Shown piece by piece: positions 16,150 to 26,891 of a DNA stretch of 64,000 bases. The position numbers and the translations under genes were made by a program. Numbering within the stretch: position 1 is the first letter of the stretch; every line of letters starts with the position of its first letter. Location of the stretch: contig CATQJL010000112.1 of the NCBI GenBank assembly GCA_958299035.1, positions 47,822,941 to 47,886,940 on the forward strand, in the 5' to 3' direction. Below the pieces are notes generated by a model that worked only from the letters and a program-made list of their open reading frames with translations, was not told where the DNA came from and ran no database searches. The stretch is from Cylicocyclus nassatus (taxonomy: Eukaryota; Nematoda; Chromadorea; Rhabditida; Strongylidae).

Positions 16150-16859
16150 TTAGGTTGATGCAAAAGTTCTTTCCCCCCATTTTCAAAAATTCATAACTTC
16201 TGATTTTTTCAACCAATTTGGCTGCGTTAATTTTTATATGAAAGAGTAACTCATGCTCTTCATAATGACATCTTAGCTGCTTACTAATGGTCACCTATTG
16301 CATAGATAGAAGCGATAGAAGAAAAATAGTCAAAATTTGAATTTTCTGTATAGGGTCGTAAAAAATCGGAGACTTGCAAGAAAAATTGGAGCAGTCAGTA
16401 TTGTAGGTTCTTTTACCAGCTCTTTTCAATGGTGCATAGTTTGCACCGATTGAGCGTCTCTGTGAAAAGTTATGATTTTCGAGCAACCAATACAAAAGGG
16501 CGAATTTGATTTATTTTGACATTTTTCGGGTAAATCATAACTTTTCATAGAGACGCTCAATCGGCGCAAACTTTGCATTGTTAGAAAGAGCTTATGAAAG
16601 AGCCTACAATACTGACTGCTCCGATTTTTGTTGCAAGTCTCCGATTTTTTACGACCCTACACAGAAAATTCAAATTTTGACTATTTTTCTTCTATCGCTT
16701 CTATCTATGCAATAGGTGACCATTAGTAAGCAGCTAAGCAGCCATTATGAAGAGCATGAGTTACTCTTTCATATAAAAATTAATCCAGCCAAATTGGTTG
16801 AAAAAATCAGAAGTTATGAATTTTTGAAAATGGGGGAAAGAACTTTTGCATCAACCTAA
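16150..16859. repeat. Mariner-derived foldback (TTAGGTTGATGCAAAAGT ends)
   Basis: The ends TTAGGTTGATGCAAAAGTTC and its complement are flanked by TA on both sides (16148-16149, 16860-16861). The end resembles mariner termini of the TTAGGTTGGTGCAAAAGT type. The arms pair along almost their whole length (CATAACTTCTGATTTTTTCA, GCTTACTAATGGTCACC). No transposase coding remains. Confidence 0.8.
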
Positions 16860-17226
16860 TACCTAAAATAGCATTACCAGAGTTCTAGGTCGGGCACAAG
16901 TCTTTCGAACCCCCCCCCCCCTCCCATGAAAGCTCTCAAACGACCCCTTCTTCCTCCTCTTAACCTCTGGACCTCAAAGTGTGACAAAGTGAAGGACACC
17001 ATCTTTTTCTAGAGAGTTTTCAGATTTCTAAGATTTCCCGATTTTCTGTGACTGCACTTTACAATCACACGTAATTTGACGGCTGATTTTCTTGAATGGG
17101 CATATTGAAAGGGCCATAATTTTATATGGGTGGGGCGTTCGGCTCAGAATTTCCAATGTAGCAAAAAGAAACTATGTGCTCAATAATCATACCAGCAATG
17201 GAGCGCTTTCTGGATTTTGAAGGCAA

Positions 17227-17303
17227 GTTAAGGGGGTGCGGCACACCCCCTCAAAAGCTGCGGCAGCCGCAGCTTTTAAGGAGGTGTGCCGCACCCCATT
17301 AAC
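17227..17303. repeat. Near-perfect 77-bp hairpin
   Basis: GTTAAGGGGGTGCGGCACAC at the left pairs with GTGTGCCGCACCCCATTAAC at the right. The centre AAAGCTGCGGCAGCCGCAGCTTT is almost fully self-complementary. It could be a very short foldback or a replication-fork-stalling hairpin. No known RNA class was recognised. Confidence 0.6.
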
Positions 17304-17911
17304 TATACCAAAAAAACATTTTTAGCGGACAGCATTTATATGAATCGATAGCCTAAACCTCGTAGATTCCATAGGAATGTTTTAAGCTTGATTCGTCTTC
17401 TTAGCTCTGAGTAATATTTGGTGAAAGCATAGCCATTAAAAGCGAAAAATGGGAAAATTGAGATTTTCGTTGGCTTCTAATTCCACGGTTTGGAGGTCTT
17501 TTGAAGCGGGATTTCTGAGATGGACAAAGAAGGAGCAGTGCTTTGTCTTGAGTGCAAAAACGGATAGCTAATCGCCTTTGAAACAAAGTTAACCATGTTG
17601 GAATATGACCATTTCACTTAGGTAACCTAGTATCTTGAATCTTCAGAATTCGCTCAAACTTTGTCTACAGGGGACTTGACATGCTAATTATGGATATGAG
17701 ACGAATATCATGTTACCACTATTATCAGATTACCCAACTAGACCCCCTCCCCTTTTGACTCTTCAATACGACCCCCAGGTGTGGCGTGCCGCACTCCAAA
17801 CTTGACCCTGGAGGCGAGTGCTGGAGTCGGCGACGCAGTCTGCGCCTCCCTCGTGAACATGCTCTCTGATCATTCTCTAGCCTTAATTAGTTTACAGAGC
17901 CCCACCCTCAA

Positions 17912-18539
17912 AGGCAGTGTCCAAGCAAATCTGGACTCTTTGTTTTTTTGCGTGGAAACTGATGGGGGGCCATTGACTAAACCACTGCCCGAGTCGCAGC
18001 GCACGGGATTCGCTTACGACAGAGAAATCGGCCTCCGAACCCGTCGTCCCCGCGCCGTGACCGTATCACCTCAACAGCCTAAACGCACATCACGGTCCCG
18101 GCGCGAAACCATGAGGAGAGGGTGCAGCGCGGAAACTCGTTGCACAAATACTGCAGATTTCCTAATCCTTCTCTCTTGTTGTGATTTGCCATTGTTTTCG
18201 TTGTTTACTTGTTTTCTCTCGTCTTTTCTGTGTTTTCATGGTGTTTTAGTTGATTTCATATGGTTTATCTTCATTTTCCGTGTCATTTCGAATTTGTGGA
18301 ATTTTTTTCAGCGAGTTTCCGCGCTACAGCCTGTCCTCATGGTTTCGCGCCGGGACCATGATGTGCGTTTAGGCTGTTAAGGTGTTACGGTCACGGCGCG
18401 GAGACGACGGGTTCGGAGGCCGATTTCTCTGCCGTGAGTGAATCCCGTGCGCTGCAACTCGGGCAGTGGTTTAGTCATTGGCCCCTCATCAGTTTCCACG
18501 CAAAAAACCAAAGGGTCCAGATTTGCCTGGACACTGCCT
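17912..18539. repeat. piggyBac-like foldback (AGGCAGTG family), copy 3
   Basis: The inverted ends AGGCAGTGTCCAAGCAAATC and GATTTGCCTGGACACTGCCT (one mismatch) have TCAA on both sides (17908-17911, 18540-18543). Long arms pair through TCTCCGCGCC and CGGGTTCGGAGGCCGATTTC. The 199-residue frame at 17781-18380 lies mostly inside this palindrome and is not a gene. Confidence 0.8.
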
Positions 18540-18543
18540 TCAA

Positions 18544-21500
18544 GCCGTCCATCTGGTAAGCAAAGGGGATGATGTAATAAAGCCATTGAAGTTGTCTTAC
18601 GCACGTTGGCTAGAAAAAACTTTCACGTTTTTTGGTCAGCTTCTCAAATAAGGTAGGTACACTTTAGCATGTGCTTAATTTTAGTTGAAAAATCTCAACT
18701 TTTTTGTGAAAGGCTTTGTCCCACAAGCCAGACGACCAAAGGTGGGTGTTGTTCCTAGAGTTTCAATGTTGCTGTAAATAATGAAGAGGAAAGCAAAAAT
18801 TACTTACTTGCGGGAAGTCTTGTCCAAAAGCAAAAATATGCGACAAACTCAGCTAAAGTAATGAACCTACCAGCAATTTAAGATCTGTGAAATGCATTCG
18901 GAAGCAAGCTTTCAGCAACTTCGCGGGATTTCTGCAAAAGTCATCATGCAAGAAAGGAGATGGAGCTTTCTGGCTTGGCGGCATACGAAAGAATTAAAGG
19001 TTGTCGGAGATTTTGTCTCCTAGTTTCAATACATGAAGCTCAAACCGTTTTCTTTAACATATTCGATTATCCAGCATTCAGCAGATGACTTTCGTTATCA
19101 GCACGCTCAATTCATCTCTGTATTACACAAGCATTTCACCTCAAGGTTTGCGTCGATAAATTCAATAAATCAATAGATCTAAGGATGAATATTGTTCGTA
19201 ACCATTGTTCACTCACTTCCCTTCAACTCCCGGCCCTGTAGCTCAAAGTTAGCTACAAATCAAAATTCGATATCGATCGACAATCAAAAGTACATGACAT
19301 ACATGACATACATGTATTGTATGTATGTCATTTCATGCGGACACCAGTATATGTATCATGTCTGCGTGCGCCTGTATGAATGTACAACAGACACATACAG
19401 ACAAACATAACTGAGTCTTATGGATATGTTTACATAAACAGTCGTTTCTAAGAAAAGATCATGTATTTATTATGATTACAATTTGGACTTAAATGACCTA
19501 CATGAAAAATCTTGCTGCTTTTAAAAAGTATCCTAGTTTCACGAGCACAAGGCACACGCAGCAGAAAAGAAACAAAACATTAACTCAAATGAAAAAATAG
19601 CACATATGTATGCAGGGTGGCCCATATGGGCGTAACTACACGTAACCTTTTGGAAACATTTTAGCATTTTTTTTGTTGGCTCTAAGCATGTAGTGCTGTC
19701 TGTAATGCTATGTGTGTGCCGGTACTCTTGAACAGTTTTTGTCATGCCTATACAGTAACGGGCTAAGAGTTGTTTACGTCTGTTTGTCTGTCTGAATATG
19801 TGTCTGTCATGAAATTCATTGCGGCCAAGCTTTTGCGCTACAACTTTGGTCATGGCCCCCAATCAGCGTGTAGGTGAGATGTGCAAAAGCACAAGCCGAT
19901 CCAGAAAGTGGAATCATTGAAAACTGTGCGTCAAACGGATCCGCGCGACTTTTGGTCTCAAACTGGGTCGGTGTTTGGACTGCTCGCAAAGTCGTGGTTT
20001 TGTTCAACAAGTAAATCCGAAAAACATTGACTTCAGCCCAAAAAGCAAGCAAAAAGTTTATTATCACACAAATTCGGAGCCAAAAAGGTGTAACTGCGCA
20101 AATTATCAATTCGCCAATTTTTTACTTTGAAAATTGAAAGGATTATTGAATAGGGATGTAGCCCAAGGTAGTTGTTATCCTTGTGGCGATTAGAAAGCGA
20201 ATGATATCAGTACCCCATTCAAAATCGCATTTGTTCTTCTGCGGGAAAATTTTTCTTCCAAAATCACTTATCTTACAGGGAAAAGCTTTAAAAATAAACG
20301 GTTGTTTTCAATTCATTCGTAAATTACATTCGTACAGGAAGAAAATTTGCGTAAGCGAGCTCTCTGAGCGAGTAGTAGGTATACATCTCGCAAATAGCAA
20401 ATCTTTGGTTTTTGATGTTTTATGTGTGTGTTTCTGAAGATACCCATATTTGCTCTTAATTCTCGTTTCGGCTAAATTTATATTTCCCAAACCTACATCA
20501 TTCTAAACTTTAGTATCTCGGAGTGCAACGAGTGTATCTATATAATCGATTTACAAGTGCTGCGAAAAGTGTTGAACATTGTTGAAAGCAAAGCTGAATA
20601 GTGACTGAGACTGGTATGTTTTAGCACTTGCGGATGTGTCTCACACGAATGAAAAATTGATTTATAATTACAAATGTTATAAATAAATGGTTTCACATTA
20701 ATTGCATGCAGATCGTTTAGCATCGAATGGACAACATAATTTTCTTTTCTTGTTAGCTGAAAATACAATGTTATGTGGCGATAATTTATGATGAGTTAGG
20801 GCACATTTTTAGATAAAGATTCCGGAAGACAAGGGTTTTAACTTGCTTAATGAACAGTGTTGCATTAACAATATCGGAAGGACCGCAGCTAGGACTGTCA
20901 ACGTTTTATCTTAATCTACTTGTCTTAAAGCCGTATTCAAGCAATATTGAGCGGGTGGATCTCGCGTTAAGATTGGGATATGCTTTGACTTATCTAAACG
21001 CGAATGATTCATTCATCTAAAAATCACCTTTAGAACCCCGCTCTTTCGCTCCTTAACTAACGGACACAAGTGTGAGTTCCGGCGTGAATGCTATCAAAAC
21101 AAAGCAGAGTTTTTTGCAAGATGTGGTTTATGACGTTAATGAAAGTCTTTTGGTAATTTTTCAACGTTTAATGAATTGTTCAAAAGCTTAGGCAATGGCT
21201 CAACCGAATTCATTCTTGAGTTTTCACGCTAGAAGTTACGTTCTCGACTTTAGCAGACCTGCGCTGTACCCCAAAATGAGATATTCGTCATGCTATGGCT
21301 GCTATAGCAACTTAGCGTTGGCAATTTGGCGCAGCGGTTATCTTTCTACAAATTAGTTCGGTATTGTACTTCATTTATGGCAAAAACGTCTGCACGATTC
21401 GCGTTTAGCCTGGCTGTAGTTGTTGTCAACATTCTCAACTGACATAGAAGTAAAACAACTCACAAACTTGTGCTTTAATCTGTGTTCCGTGTGTTCCGGC

Positions 21501-22031
21501 TTTTTCTTGCATCTTCTCTTGACTGCGACAAAATTTCAATTTCAGCTGCGCCCGCACCGCAGCCGATCTAAACATAAACGCTCCTCATAAAGTTTGACAG
21601 AAAACTCGATTGCAGAGTTTGCAGCACTCAGTTCAGAACTCGGCTGCGAAATTGCACGGCACGATGCCACCAGTATCACGCGAATTATCATTGGCTATAC
21701 ATGCTCGCTCATCCGATTTGCTTCAAGGCAGTATGGGCAAGAACTCAGTTTTTTAGCACCGCTTACCTAAAGTAACCGCTGCTATAGAAAATCTAGTCAG
21801 AGAGCGCGAAAAGGGCAAAAACCATTTCACAAACCACACATTTGAAATTAAACGTGTGGAAAAGTTGCCGCCAAAGGTTGAGAGCAGGGTTGTGCGGGTT
21901 GTTGCGGGGCCTTCGATTCTAATTGTGGTGACATGCGTATTCTGCTGCAAAGTAGGATATTAACAGATGGAGAGGCCATCCTAGCCCTGTCCCCACAATT
22001 TGGGCATAAGTTTCCCAACTTTCCGCCCATA
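18544..22031. other. Intergenic, mostly without recognisable features
   Basis: A degraded Helitron-like stretch lies at about 19225-19420 (CGATATCGATCGACAATCAAAAGTA, ending in ACAGACACATACAGACAAACA). The 19880-19980 stretch shares short text with 36300-36450 in opposite orientation (around GCGTCAAACGGATCC against GGTGGACCCGTTTGGCGCG). Open frames here have no identifiable domain. Confidence 0.4.
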
Positions 22032-22139
22032 GGCTGCGTTCATACTGATCCCGAAGTCCGGGAGCAGTTCCAGCACAGCGCTTGGAATGAGCGCTTGCTG
22101 AAACTGTTCCCGGATTTCGAAATCAGTCTGAACGCAGCC
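22032..22139. repeat. 108-bp MITE (GGCTGCGTTCATAC family), copy 1
   Basis: The inverted ends GGCTGCGTTCATACTGATCC and its near complement (GACTGATTTCG... version at right) are flanked by ATA on both sides. A second copy of 109 bp lies at 62467-62575 with TAA flanks. The size and 3-bp target sites suggest PIF/Harbinger-type MITEs. Confidence 0.7.
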
Positions 22140-23008
22140 ATATTTGCTTCTGGTCAAACGTTATGGTCTCGCACTTGCGCGTTGGCGTGTCCAAGGGGGT
22201 CCACTCGAATGACACTAACGTCCCAAAACCTAAAATCCTTCGACATTACGCGGAGAGCCAAAACTACCATCGCTTTTTGCATTGCTAATTTTCACCCAAG
22301 AAGCAGAAAATAGTAATAAAATAAACAACCATTGTATTGACGTCAAATTCTCTAATAGAGAAAATATTTGACATCATTCGTTTGGATATCTTGTGTAGTT
22401 TTCTACAATTTCATGGATCTCAAAAAGTACGGATTTTGTATTTAAAATGATATAGTCGAGGAAATCCGCTATCCCTGCGACTGATATCGCACCTCAGCTA
22501 GAAAAGTGCGCAAAAATTTGTCGGCGAAAGGCTACAGACGACGACCGTGATTACTGTACCATCTGCAATGGTTTTGCCGGCAGCTATGGCTTGTATTTGC
22601 ACTGTTTAACATACCTACTACTTTCGAAACATTCTCCGGTGGTTGGTTCCGGTGGTTGGCTGCGGCAGCATTCGGCTGCCTGAGTACCACTTGCACGCCT
22701 TTCCTCAGTTTCTTGAGTACCTCATTGAAAATAGACGATTTGAGCAAGTATAACTTTTTAGCACCGTTCCCGCAAGAAAAAAATGTTTTCGCATACTTTC
22801 TGAGTCAGCTCCCATGGCTTGCATTTGCACTGTTTAACATACCTATACTTTCGAAACAGTCTCATTACGGACCCGATCGTGCGAGCCAAAAGTCATGTGG
22901 CATTGTTTGGTGAGGGAATTTTCTAAGCATCCAAGCCTTCAACCAACTGCTGCTTTTGCATGTTGAACCTACATGCTTTTGCATGTGTTATGCAAAACTT
23001 AAGCTTAA
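22140..23008. other. Intergenic with a local direct duplication
   Basis: The text GCTTG.ATTTGCACTGTTTAACATACCTA..CTTTCGAAACA occurs twice, near 22588-22633 and 22815-22860, so a segment of about 230 bp may be duplicated in tandem with divergence. A minus-strand open stretch (about 22617-22770) ends at a GTATGT donor-like site but lacks a convincing acceptor. Confidence 0.4.
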
Positions 23009-23412
23009 AGGCAGTGGATCGGCAAAACTTGACAACCCAAGATCTCAACGCAATAGGTTCCTTATCGTCCAGTTATGAAAACAATGCAATCCCGGTTGCA
23101 CAGCATGCCTTTCCTGTCGAGAAAATCGCTCTCAAATTTACACGCGCAAGCCAATCTTACACGCACCTGGACGAGTTGGCAACATCCTTCTCACCATTGG
23201 AGGCTGCCCGCCGCAATGCTATAATCATAGTCCCGCAACGATTCAGCGCCATCAGCCTTGCTCCACTCGTCCAATCTTGAAGGGAAGGGGGTTGAGAAAC
23301 GCTCGTTTTCGCCGTTTTCGAGCTTTCTAGAGTGGATTTTCGTGATCAGCGTATTGAATAACCCCAGGTAAGCGAAAATTTGAAAAGGTTGAGATTCGCC
23401 GAGCCACTGCCT
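23009..23412. repeat. piggyBac-like foldback (AGGCAGTG family), copy 4
   Basis: The inverted ends are AGGCAGTGGATCGGC and GATTCGCCGAGCCACTGCCT, with TTAA on both sides (23005-23008 and 23413-23416). The 106-residue frame at 22960-23280 runs into this element and is not counted as a gene. Confidence 0.8.
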
Positions 23413-23757
23413 TTAAGACATTGGCTGACACTCACTCTACAGATCTCGTAACAAACGCAGACACATAAACTCACGCAAACACTATTATCACATTACTAGA
23501 AGTTATGATTTTTGCACACTCAGACACTTCAAACTGGTTTGCGTTAGCACACTTTGCTAAGAACGGGAGTGAGCCATTATAGTTGGTTTGTTCATTTCTC
23601 TCTGCCCCAGTGAGGATTGCAAATCGAATGCACTCATTTCATCGAACAGAGTTTTTTGCATGCCGTAGTTCGGCCGTGTGCCTCACCCCTGCTCATCCTA
23701 ACTCTCCTAGTATGTAATGCACTGCACTTTCTATTTTTTGCTCAAATACAAGCTTAC

Positions 23758-25384
23758 CTCTGCTGGTTCTTTGATGACATTTGTCGAACCTGGCGATAGT
23801 ATCGTTTTATCAGGAGGTAGCTCTTCTTGCGCTGTCTTTTCTTCGTTTATAAATTTGATTCCATGCGCTTTCCCTTTTGCGCGCCTCGGACTCGACTGTG
23901 TCTCCAAATTCGAATCTTTCAGTTGATGTTGGGTGCACTGCTCCTCAAACCATTCCCGGACGGTTTCGAACAGATTCTGTTTTTCCTTCACTCTCTCGGC
24001 ATTGAGGGCCTTGCCCGCATCCTCTTCGATGTAAGACTGTGTTTTCTGCGGAGATTGTGCCGTTTCTTCCACTTCTAAAACGTTTGCTTGTGTCAGCAAC
24101 GAGCTGGGTTTGGATCCAGACTCTGTTTTGTTCTTCTTCCTTCTCTCGTAAATGGTAAGCTCCGTTTTGTCAGAATCATCATTATGATGAATATTTCGCC
24201 TTTTCTTCGGAAACTTTGGTGGATTTCTACCACCTCCTCTCGTGACGGCTACAACACCAACTATTTCGAGTAACTCCTTGTTACTACCTTTTCTTTCTCT
24301 GTTTATCAATGGAGTGGAAACTTCTAGTAATTGAATAGGTGCTGGACTACGCTCGATACTCTCTGTAAAATAATTTTAAGTTGTGATTGCGTGCAAAAAA
24401 GACGAGATGATTCCAATGCTTGAAAATAAATCGTTAGAACTTGGACTCTATCGCGCCACAAGATTGTTCTCGCAGCCGTGCAATACTGCCAAGCCTTACA
24501 GAGGAGTGCTACAGTTTTTCCTAGTTCAGAAAAGCCATCCAATTTCGTGCATCAGCAGATGGAAGGACGGGGCTGCATCTGCCGCATCCAACTTGGTGGC
24601 AAATTTCTCCGCTGTGGATTCTTGTGCAAAACTACTTGCACACTTGCCTAGCTAGTGGATTCGCTATCACGAAACACCGAAATCTCACTACCCGTACCTT
24701 GCTACCTGACTTGGGTGTATCTGCGAATGCCTCACTTTTTGACGACGCAAGCCTCACGACTATTGTGTTTGAAATGATTGTTGACAAATTTTACGGTAAG
24801 CAGAACTTGGCGTTCATACGTATAAGTTGAGAAAGCATAATCTTTTATCGGAATTTGGACTTTTAAGGGAAGGCAGTGAACAGCTTCGGGAAGGCGTTGA
24901 ATGTTTGCATGAGTAAAGTAGGGAAATCTATCAGTGACCGTACAAAACTGCGAACTTCGAAACTAATGAACGAGAGGAAGTTATGACCACTTTCTTGTTC
25001 TATACAAAATTACTCACCTTTGCTTTTTATTACTGGAGCCTCGACGGCCTGGAAAACAAAAGTTCACACAATTAATGTGTCATGAAGCCTTGTGCTAACC
25101 GTCATCATCACTGGGTCCGCCAGGTCCGTCATCTCCTCATTCTTCTTTTTAGACGAGCATAGACAGATTGTCTAAAGAATTCTTCAACTCACAAAATAAG
25201 TTCAAGACTCGCATTTACGTGTGCCATCAATGAAGCTACTGCCAGGGTATAAAGCATTGCCAGAGAAGAATCTGGCCAAAAGGTCAAATGCGACCACATT
25301 ACGAGTGGTGTGTCATAACAAAATGAATACCACTTCGCATTTTCTCTATTTATACCCAAACAAACCACTGAGATAATATACCAG
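23758..25384 (-). CDS. Unrecognised membrane protein gene, four internal exons
   Basis: Four minus-strand exons join with matching phases: 25384-25219, 25171-25100, 25048-25018 and 24362-23758. The first two introns are 47 and 51 bases, a normal nematode size, and the third is 655 bases. The first exon encodes WYIISVVCLGINRENAKW and then a hydrophobic helix spanning the splice (SLAMLYTLAVASLMAH joined to TICLC), directly followed by the basic SSKKKNEEM. The remainder is a long polar, Lys/Glu/Ser-rich tail: PKFPKKRRNIHHNDDSDKTE, an acidic-basic stretch AERVKEKQNLFETVREWFEE that could form a coiled coil, and SSPRRAKGKAHG. The last seen exon ends GAG before GTAAGC in phase 0, so the gene continues toward lower coordinates, and the first exon needs an upstream partner. 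The layout suggests a membrane protein with a charged cytoplasmic tail. I do not recognise the family. Confidence 0.6.
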
Positions 25385-25457
25385 CTAAAACTCAAAGATA
25401 AGATCCGGTCATACTCATACGATTTTGCCACCGTGCGTTTTCTTCCGAGACGATTAA

Positions 25458-25659
25458 GGCCCCGGACAGACTTCACGCGATTTGATCGTCGCGACTGAAC
25501 GCGACAAGACAACTGTCACAACATCATTCCATGCCGATCAACTTGCATTTCGGTTGTGATACTTTTTCAGCCCGAAATTTTTGAATGTGAAATGAATTCG
25601 AATGGAAATGTTGGCGATTGAGTCGCGACGATCAAATCGCGTGAAGTCTGCCCGGGGCC
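25458..25659. repeat. PIF/Harbinger-type MITE (GGCCCCGGACAGAC family), copy 1
   Basis: The 202-bp element has inverted ends GGCCCCGGACAGACTTCACG and its near complement, with TAA on both sides. A second copy lies at 36644-36843 and a third, with one flank altered, at 58389-58556. Confidence 0.8.
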
Positions 25660-25662
25660 TAA

Positions 25663-26536
25663 CGCAACTTCATTGCAAGCTTGCCTTTCAGGCATATCTG
25701 TTGACTTAACCCAAACCACAGGTCGCGAGTTTTTAAGCACACAAATTCAACGACATCGAGATATTTGCTCGCACTTTAGCGACATCATTGACTTGCAGCA
25801 ACGGTATCGCTTGATTTGGACGCTGAATATTACCTTATGGTGGCTCCTTGTTTTGTGTGTGTCTGTATAAGAAGCCGTCACCAAAATTGCAACCAAGGTT
25901 TCAGATCAAAATTTTGCATAAAAGCGCAGTAACAAGTGTTACGCGAGCAGCCGCCTGCTGCCACAGCCAGCAGCCAGAGGGTTAGCGGAATTTGCTTCGG
26001 CTGAGCTACCGTCTAGATCACGGCAACATTGTACTCTCATACAATCACTGAAGGTTATTTTCACGCTGAGATGCGAGGATCCTCCAGTAGTTGTACGGTT
26101 GACACGAAGCGTATACCGATCAGCATCGCAAAGAATCTATGCTATACTAGCTGATCTGCCCGGTCTAGTTCGGGAATGATCACTGATCGGGAATGAAGAT
26201 AAGGTATTCGGTGGCATTGTAGAAACCGTGTAAAGAACAACAACAAAATGTGAACACTTATTAGTCGGTAGCATATCTCTCTTTCTTCAAATTAAGTTCA
26301 ACACGCAAAACCTAAGCAAGCAGCGCGAGTTAATTGATAGCAGCGCTCACTGTTATTATGAGGATCATTTTTTGTGACACTTTGCCGCTAACCGGCTACT
26401 TCATCTTCGTTCACTGCTTGCCGTCAATTTTTGTGGAGTCGGCAGTATTTTGCACTCGCGCACTTTCCTGGTCCCAGGGATCAACTATAGCGAATGTAAA
26501 TGATTTGTCGCTTGTCTTGTCTTTGTTTCAAAGAAT
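25663..26536. other. Intergenic, no supported gene
   Basis: A plus-strand frame at 25673-25870 ends in a hydrophobic stretch (LWWLLVLCVSV) but has no start or splice support. Missing 5' exons of the minus-strand membrane gene may lie here or further right. Confidence 0.35.
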
Positions 26537-26551
26537 AAATACTTTATAACC
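26537..26551 (+). repeat. Target-site duplication, left of PLE palindrome
   Basis: AAATACTTTATAACC immediately precedes the terminal GTTTCAATCTTGC of the minus-oriented Penelope-like copy. The same 15 bases follow the right end at 34930-34944. The first four bases, AAAT, also match the element's own sequence at the right junction, so the strict duplication may be 11-12 bp. Confidence 0.8.
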
Positions 26552-26606
26552 GTTTCAATCTTGCTATGCCGTATAGGTTTGTTAGGATGGTATATTTATT
26601 CAAACC

Positions 26607-26644
26607 GGCCTAACGTTTCGGCGCCTTCGCCGTCCTCAGAGGCC
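26607..26644 (-). ncRNA. Hammerhead-ribozyme-like motif, PLE family A (left full copy 3' end)
   Basis: On minus the order is GGCCT (stem I), CTGAGGA (core CUGANGA), C, GGCG with CGCC (stem II, loop AAGG), GAAA (core), CGTT, AGGCC (stem I). Stem III would be only A-U and C-G around ACGU, which is self-complementary and would favour a dimeric form. Predicted cleavage follows CGTT. Confidence 0.6.
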
Positions 26645-26891
26645 TAAAAAGAACCCAAAGCATCACCTCCAACATCAGACCATCAGATGTCTCTTCTAGC
26701 TTGGCTAGTTTCGACTTTGTTTCAAATTCAGTCCGCAAAAACTCTTCAGACAGAAATGAACCCACCGTTATACCACCGCTATATGATGTGTCCGCACCGG
26801 AAGGAATTGACAGAGCGACCGGAAATGAGTGACAGAAGCGGACAAGTGAGAGATACTGTAGAGAGCAGACAGAGGATATGCTATCTACCAT

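Noticed and set aside
17781..18380. 199-residue plus-strand open frame
   Set aside because: It lies largely inside the 17912-18539 palindrome and has no domain. The matching frame on the other arm confirms that it is repeat sequence.
22570..22770. Possible downstream exon of the membrane protein gene
   Set aside because: It is open and ends at a donor-like GTATGT, but no acceptor of the right phase was convincing and the area contains a local duplication.
22960..23280. 106-residue open frame
   Set aside because: It runs into the TTAA-flanked foldback at 23009-23412.
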